From Candidatus Phascolarctobacterium caballi (lineage in GTDB: Bacteria; Bacillota; Negativicutes; Acidaminococcales; Acidaminococcaceae), in contig JAGHTS010000120.1 of the NCBI GenBank assembly GCA_018065225.1, forward strand, positions 1-7,940: 7,940 nt of DNA, read 5' to 3'. The position numbers and the translations under genes were made by a program. Of the stretch, positions 3,921 to 7,940 are shown piece by piece. The notes beneath the pieces are model-generated. The model saw nothing but the letters and a program-made list of their open reading frames with translations. It was not told where the DNA came from and searched no databases. Each line of letters opens with the position of its first letter. The stretch's first letter is position 1.

Positions 3921-6900
3921 TTATGGTCTTGGTGGAGCTACTGGCAATGATTCTATCGTTGTAATTTCAAAAGGATTATTACATGCCAATATAGCGGACT
4001 TCTGAGCCAGTAGGCAATTATCTTCGTTTATGCCAACAACAGGCAAATGTTGCTGTGGGTTTTTCCATTCTGCCATCTTTTCTGTGGTCGGTCTTGTCTT
4101 GTCATACATTACACATTTTGTTGGGAAAAATTCCCTGCAAATGCTTTCTGCAACTGTAAGAGATGCAATATATCTACCAATACCATCTTGTAAATGCACA
4201 CCATCAGAACACCACAGATTATGGGTAGTGTAATCTCCTAATGCTGATAATGTTTCGTTTGTTCGTGCATTAAAAATTGCTGTTCCATATGGAATGATAA
4301 AATCAAATGGTTGTTTTTTCTTAATGCAATTTACAAGTGCTGACAGTCCACCTTCTTTATCGTCTGCACTTGCTCTTGTACAGACACCATTCCATGCCAA
4401 TTTTGTGGCTTTATCTACAGACTGTCTAATCAAATCTATATCGAGTGATAGCCAAGGTTCATATGTCGATTCATCAACGGAGTAGGCACTGTACTGTTGC
4501 AATGATATAAAATCCCAGTTCCCGTACTCTAAGCATGTTTTCATGCTCACACGTTTATCCTGTGCCCAACCTTTCATATATCTTGTGTCTATATGATATA
4601 CGTTTCTCGCATATGTTCCAGAATGGATTCCATCGGTTTCAGTGTCTGTCGCACTGTCGGTTTCCCATCTGTTGTACAAATCTCTAAGTGAGCAACCGTC
4701 CCTTGAATATAAGTAAATTTCGCAAGTAATACCTAAATTCTTAAGGATAAAAGGAACGTAACTCATTGAATCGCATCCGTAACTATTGCCGAATACCAAA
4801 AATCTGATATGTCTAGATTCGTTAGTTTCACTCTCTAAATAGTTGTCAGCAAATTTTAGACAGGTCAATTTGAATTTTCCGTCATACCATGCTGTGAATC
4901 CCGCATATTTTGCATTTTTAGGTATTCTGTAATAGTAAGTCGTATACCCATCTTTTGTATTAGGGAATCCGAATGTCGTTAATGTTTTATGGTTCTCATC
5001 GGTTATAACACACCCAGTAACAGCAGTTGCACTTTCTCTTGTTAATGCTGTAAATACAATCGCATCGTATTCTGAAACATCAACATAATCACTAGCCTTT
5101 ACGTTAATACCAACTTCGCTTTTTCTGCCATCGTCAGTAATGTATGCTGTTCGTGAAGCCCATTCCAAGTCTTTCTCATACATTGTTTTTGATATAGTTA
5201 CATTTGATGTGTTTGCAATAAGATTTTCTGTTTTGTCAGCAATATTGTTTTTGATTTTTAAAACCTTGTAATCTTGATTGTTTGAAAAGTTAAAAAATAC
5301 AAAATTGCTAAATTCTGGTGCGTAAATAACTTCGTAATTCTTTCCATTTGCAGATTCTGTCGATGGGCAAACAACTATATCTTTGCTTGTATCAGACGTT
5401 AAGATTTTCCCTACAAATCCATACAGTCTTGCATCTCCTGAACCACCCTTGCCAAATATAATAAAGGCATCTCCCTTTTTACATTCAACAATCTTTGAAT
5501 CAAAGTTAGCATTAACTGCCTGTACAACATTTCCGTTTGAACAATCTACATATAATCCGCCATGCGTGTTTACAATCTTGTTTCTTGTAAAGTTTTCAAT
5601 TTTTTCCAAGAAACTATTTTTCACATCCGAAACATCTTCCTTTATGATTTCCAAAGGAGCATTTGATTGTTCTATTGTACAAGTGATTTTAACCGCTTCG
5701 CTTGATGATACTTGGAATGTGGTTGTATATGTTCCATCCGAAACAGGAGAATATGTCAGTATAATCCTTGTTTTTCCGCTCGCAATATTGCCATTAAGCA
5801 CTGTACCTGTCGCATCTTTGATATATACATAAACTATTCCGCTTATCGGCTTTTCTATATCATATTCAAATCTATACGACACACCTTCATTCAAATAAAT
5901 AGAGTCTATAGTTTTAACATTCCCTGCTTTATTTGATGTTGAAATCTTTGTCCTCTTGATTCCGACCTCTGCAAATAAAGTGTCTAAATTTTTTGTATTC
6001 TCGCCCTCTAATGTCGCAATATCTTCATTAAGCGACGAAAGTTCGGGCTGAATAACCGCCTTGATTTCGCTCTCTGTGGGAGTATGTCCGTCAACACCAT
6101 CTCTGCCGTCAAAGTAGTCTTTGCCCTTAACCGGTGTTACTGCGGTCTTAAACGCATCAACCTCAGCTGGGGTAAAGTAGTCAACACCTTTAACTGGAGA
6201 ATAACCGTCTTTGCCATCTGCACCCTTGTCACCTTTAAGCTCACCGTTTTTATAAGCTGTGTAAACCTCATCCGCTTTTGCTTTTGCACCGTCTGCAACG
6301 TTCTTTGCATCTTGTGCCAGTGCGTTTGAGCCATCGGCAACGTTCTTTGCATCTGCGGCAAGCTGATACGCTGTGCTTGCTTGTGTGGAAATGCCGCTTA
6401 CTTTTACGTCAATGGAATTAACTTTGTCGTTTGCGGCAATAGCAACACCGTTTGCGGCATTTGCTGTGGTTTGTGCGTTACTTGCGGCACTTTGAGCAAG
6501 CTGTGCAAGGCGTTTCGCATCATCTGCCGTTTGCTTTGCACCGTTGGCATCGCTTGCGGCTTTAACTGCGTTTTCTGCGGCAATACGTGCGTTCTCAGCA
6601 CTTTCATTGACTGCACCGTCAATTGTATCAACCTTGCTTTTAGCTTCTTGTGAGAGCTGTTTTGCATCGCTTGCGAGAGCTATTACTTGAGCAACAACGT
6701 CTTTTGTTGCTTCATAGCTTTCGTCACCGCTGGGGTCTGCACCCTCAACCACCTCACCCAGCTTTGCATAGAGTGTAGGTATTGCGATTGTTCCCTCTGC
6801 GTTAGAACCGTAAATGCCGATGATGATTTCGTCACCCACATTCTGCAAGCACTCCCACGGAATGGTAACGCTTGCTTCTGTAAGGATAACGTCTTTTTGA

Positions 6901-7049
6901 TTTGCACCGTATTTGAATATTACGGTCTTTGAGAGATTCTGCCAGTCTTGCCCAAACGAAAAGCTGACAATAATACCGTTTGAGCCTTTTGTCAGTCTCT
7001 CACGTTTTTCAACGTTGATATGTTTGAGTCCGCATACTAAATCAAACAT
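3921..7049 (-). CDS. Modular fibre / receptor-binding protein with BppU-like N-domain and C-terminal SGNH esterase (1042 aa)
   Basis: The ATG at 7049 follows a strong AAAGGGGGA ribosome site and lies 14 bases after the minor capsid gene. Domains in order: residues 1-105, a BppU-like beta domain (MFDLVCGLKHINVEKRERLT) used to anchor fibres; 115-268, an Ala-rich coiled coil with DAKNVADG twice (233-240, 247-254); 273-282 and 315-321, short Gly-x-y collagen-like runs, with PVKGxDYF at 285-292 and 306-313; about 330-360, a short helix; about 370-740, several beta-rich, probably carbohydrate-binding domains; about 747-975, an SGNH-hydrolase domain of DUF4886 type. The last has block I FGNS with the probable nucleophile Ser756, GCSL at 785-788, DFISLQQ at 846-852, and Asp949/His952 in DGVH. 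It probably trimerises and binds and deacylates a surface glycan. Baseplate, head fibre or capsid decoration are all possible, because the gene sits among head genes. The substrate is unknown. Confidence 0.82.
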   Translation of the reverse strand: MFDLVCGLKHINVEKRERLTKGSNGIIVSFSFGQDWQNLSKTVIFKYGANQKDVILTEASVTIPWECLQNVGDEIIIGIYGSNAEGTIAIPTLYAKLGEVVEGADPSGDESYEATKDVVAQVIALASDAKQLSQEAKSKVDTIDGAVNESAENARIAAENAVKAASDANGAKQTADDAKRLAQLAQSAASNAQTTANAANGVAIAANDKVNSIDVKVSGISTQASTAYQLAADAKNVADGSNALAQDAKNVADGAKAKADEVYTAYKNGELKGDKGADGKDGYSPVKGVDYFTPAEVDAFKTAVTPVKGKDYFDGRDGVDGHTPTESEIKAVIQPELSSLNEDIATLEGENTKNLDTLFAEVGIKRTKISTSNKAGNVKTIDSIYLNEGVSYRFEYDIEKPISGIVYVYIKDATGTVLNGNIASGKTRIILTYSPVSDGTYTTTFQVSSSEAVKITCTIEQSNAPLEIIKEDVSDVKNSFLEKIENFTRNKIVNTHGGLYVDCSNGNVVQAVNANFDSKIVECKKGDAFIIFGKGGSGDARLYGFVGKILTSDTSKDIVVCPSTESANGKNYEVIYAPEFSNFVFFNFSNNQDYKVLKIKNNIADKTENLIANTSNVTISKTMYEKDLEWASRTAYITDDGRKSEVGINVKASDYVDVSEYDAIVFTALTRESATAVTGCVITDENHKTLTTFGFPNTKDGYTTYYYRIPKNAKYAGFTAWYDGKFKLTCLKFADNYLESETNESRHIRFLVFGNSYGCDSMSYVPFILKNLGITCEIYLYSRDGCSLRDLYNRWETDSATDTETDGIHSGTYARNVYHIDTRYMKGWAQDKRVSMKTCLEYGNWDFISLQQYSAYSVDESTYEPWLSLDIDLIRQSVDKATKLAWNGVCTRASADDKEGGLSALVNCIKKKQPFDFIIPYGTAIFNARTNETLSALGDYTTHNLWCSDGVHLQDGIGRYIASLTVAESICREFFPTKCVMYDKTRPTTEKMAEWKNPQQHLPVVGINEDNCLLAQKSAILACNNPFEITTIESLPVAPPRP
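6295..6354 (-). repeat. 18-bp direct repeat, 42-base period, in the fibre coiled coil
   Basis: The string GCAACGTTCTTTGCATCT (plus-strand reading) occurs at 6295-6312 and exactly again at 6337-6354. The 42-base offset equals 14 codons, or two heptads, and encodes the repeated DAKNVADG. It is consistent with a recent in-frame duplication that lengthened the coiled-coil stalk without breaking heptad phase. Confidence 0.7.
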
Positions 7050-7063
7050 GGTTTTCCCCCTTT

Positions 7064-7940
7064 TTAACCTATTAGGGCTTTGATTGCATCTTGCCCGTCT
7101 TTATACCCGAATTCAAGGATATTTCCCCGTTCGGTTATGCGTTGGTCGGATACTTTCGCAAATTCTGCGTATTCCGTTGTGAGCTTGTTGTATTTGGCGG
7201 CTGATACCTTGTAGGCGGTATCATTGCCGCTTGCCTTGTACGCTAAAAGCTCACGTTTTACTTTGCGTAATTGCCGCTCAAATAACCGCATCTGTTGTGC
7301 GGCTTGAAAAGCGTTATAGGTTTTGCCGTGCCATTTAAACGGGGCACGGTCAATAGTTGCAAGCTGTTCGTCTGTCCATGTGCGTTCACTTATGCCATCC
7401 CAAAACGGGAAATGCATATGGCGGCAATTAGCACCCTCAAGCCCGTCAACCTCTCCCCAGCCACATACCTCATATATGTTTGGGTACTTGTCACCGCTTT
7501 TAGTGCTGTATACCTTGCCTTGCCATTTCTTGTGGCTTGCCCACGGCACACCGGCTCTTTCAACGTCTCTCGCACCTCTGTGAGCTGATACCTCAATATA
7601 TTCGGTCGGTACTTGCTCACGGATGTGTTCGGAATACTTAGAGCCGATTTGCACAATGCCCGTCATAACGGCACGTCTTGCCGCAACGTCAATGTTATCT
7701 GTGTGGATACGGTTTCCCTTTTGCCAAGTAACCGTTCTAACACCGCTGTCGGACAGCTCTTTAACAGCTCCCTTGATAGCTTCGTTGTACGATTGTGTGC
7801 CGCTCCACGTCTTTATTGTTGCCTTGTCTAAAGCCCATTGATAAGCATCTGCAATTGGGAGAAAAGTTTTAACACCGTTTTGTTCTACGGAAAATCCCAT
7901 AGACTGCGTGAGATTCTGCAATGTGCCTTTCGTCTGCATC
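7064..7940 (-). CDS. Phage minor capsid protein (Phage_min_cap2 / SPP1 gp7-like), C-terminal part
   Basis: The frame is open from the right edge to a TAA at 7066-7064, giving 291 visible residues from the Met at 7939. That Met is probably internal: proteins of this family are usually about 100 or more residues longer at the N-terminus, so the true start lies beyond the window. Recognisable family motifs are YNEAIKGAVKELSDSGV (51-67), DVAARRAVMTGIVQIGSKY (84-102), EVSAHRGARD (116-125), WQGKVYS (139-145) and GANCRHMHFPFWDGISER (169-186). The NCRH core with the preceding AHxGARD is the diagnostic part. A coiled-coil-like basic helix follows (about 215-235). These proteins are present in few copies at the portal/capsid and may enter with the DNA. 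The gene is normally directly downstream of the portal gene, which should lie to the right. Confidence 0.88.
   Translation of the reverse strand, partial: MQTKGTLQNLTQSMGFSVEQNGVKTFLPIADAYQWALDKATIKTWSGTQSYNEAIKGAVKELSDSGVRTVTWQKGNRIHTDNIDVAARRAVMTGIVQIGSKYSEHIREQVPTEYIEVSAHRGARDVERAGVPWASHKKWQGKVYSTKSGDKYPNIYEVCGWGEVDGLEGANCRHMHFPFWDGISERTWTDEQLATIDRAPFKWHGKTYNAFQAAQQMRLFERQLRKVKRELLAYKASGNDTAYKVSAAKYNKLTTEYAEFAKVSDQRITERGNILEFGYKDGQDAIKALIG

Noticed and set aside
3921..4200. Possible diversity-generating variable region at the fibre C-terminus
   Set aside because: The C-terminus follows an SGNH domain, not a C-type lectin fold. No adenine-biased template repeat and no reverse transcriptase are present in the window.
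6084..6932. Several plus- and minus-strand frames in the fibre coiled-coil region, some Cys-rich and resembling small metal-binding proteins
   Set aside because: They are shadows of the Ala-rich coiled coil (GCN codons read in other frames give Cys, Arg and Gln). None has a ribosome site or synteny support.
1..7940. CRISPR arrays, tRNA genes, insertion sequences and attachment sites
   Set aside because: No regularly spaced repeats, cloverleaf-like sequence, transposase frames or paired att-like sequence were seen. The window is filled by structural phage genes.

Overview
This window is a piece of the late structural region of a tailed siphophage-type phage or prophage. Every credible gene is on the minus strand, so the biological order runs from position 7940 down to position 1. 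The gene set is a minor capsid protein of the Phage_min_cap2/SPP1 gp7-like type, a separate scaffold, an HK97-fold capsid protein without a delta domain, a HeH/LEM micro-ORF, a chain of small head-tail joining proteins and a tail tube protein. This is typical of phages and prophages of Firmicutes, particularly gut Clostridia. The purine-rich AGGAG/GAGGTG ribosome sites and moderate GC content fit that host group. No host gene, integrase or att site is visible, so prophage and free phage cannot be told apart.

Layout in transcription order: (1) 7940-7064, C-terminal part of the minor capsid protein, whose N-terminus lies beyond the right edge. (2) 7049-3921, a 1042-residue modular fibre protein: BppU-like N-domain, Ala-rich coiled coil, two short collagen-like segments, beta-rich domains, and a C-terminal SGNH/DUF4886-type esterase domain with an apparently intact Ser/Asp/His triad. 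(3) 3920-3666, an intergenic stretch holding a hairpin, a 28-residue one-helix membrane microprotein, a strong Rho-independent terminator, and a pair of 19-bp direct repeats that each fold into a small hairpin. (4) 3665-2216, scaffold and major capsid protein. (5) 2201-423, HeH micro-ORF, head-tail connector, head-closure-like protein and two minor capsid/neck proteins, all abutting or overlapping. (6) 420-1, start of the major tail tube protein, which runs off the left edge.

The genes work together as a morphogenesis cassette: scaffold and capsid protein build the procapsid, the minor capsid protein sits at the portal/capsid, the small proteins build the neck, and the tail tube follows. The anomaly is the large fibre/esterase, which sits between two head genes instead of in the tail-tip region. 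It is followed by a membrane microprotein and a terminator that separates it from the scaffold-capsid block. The fibre's last two thirds are visibly more AT-rich than its N-terminal third and the flanking genes, suggesting a separately acquired receptor-binding module.
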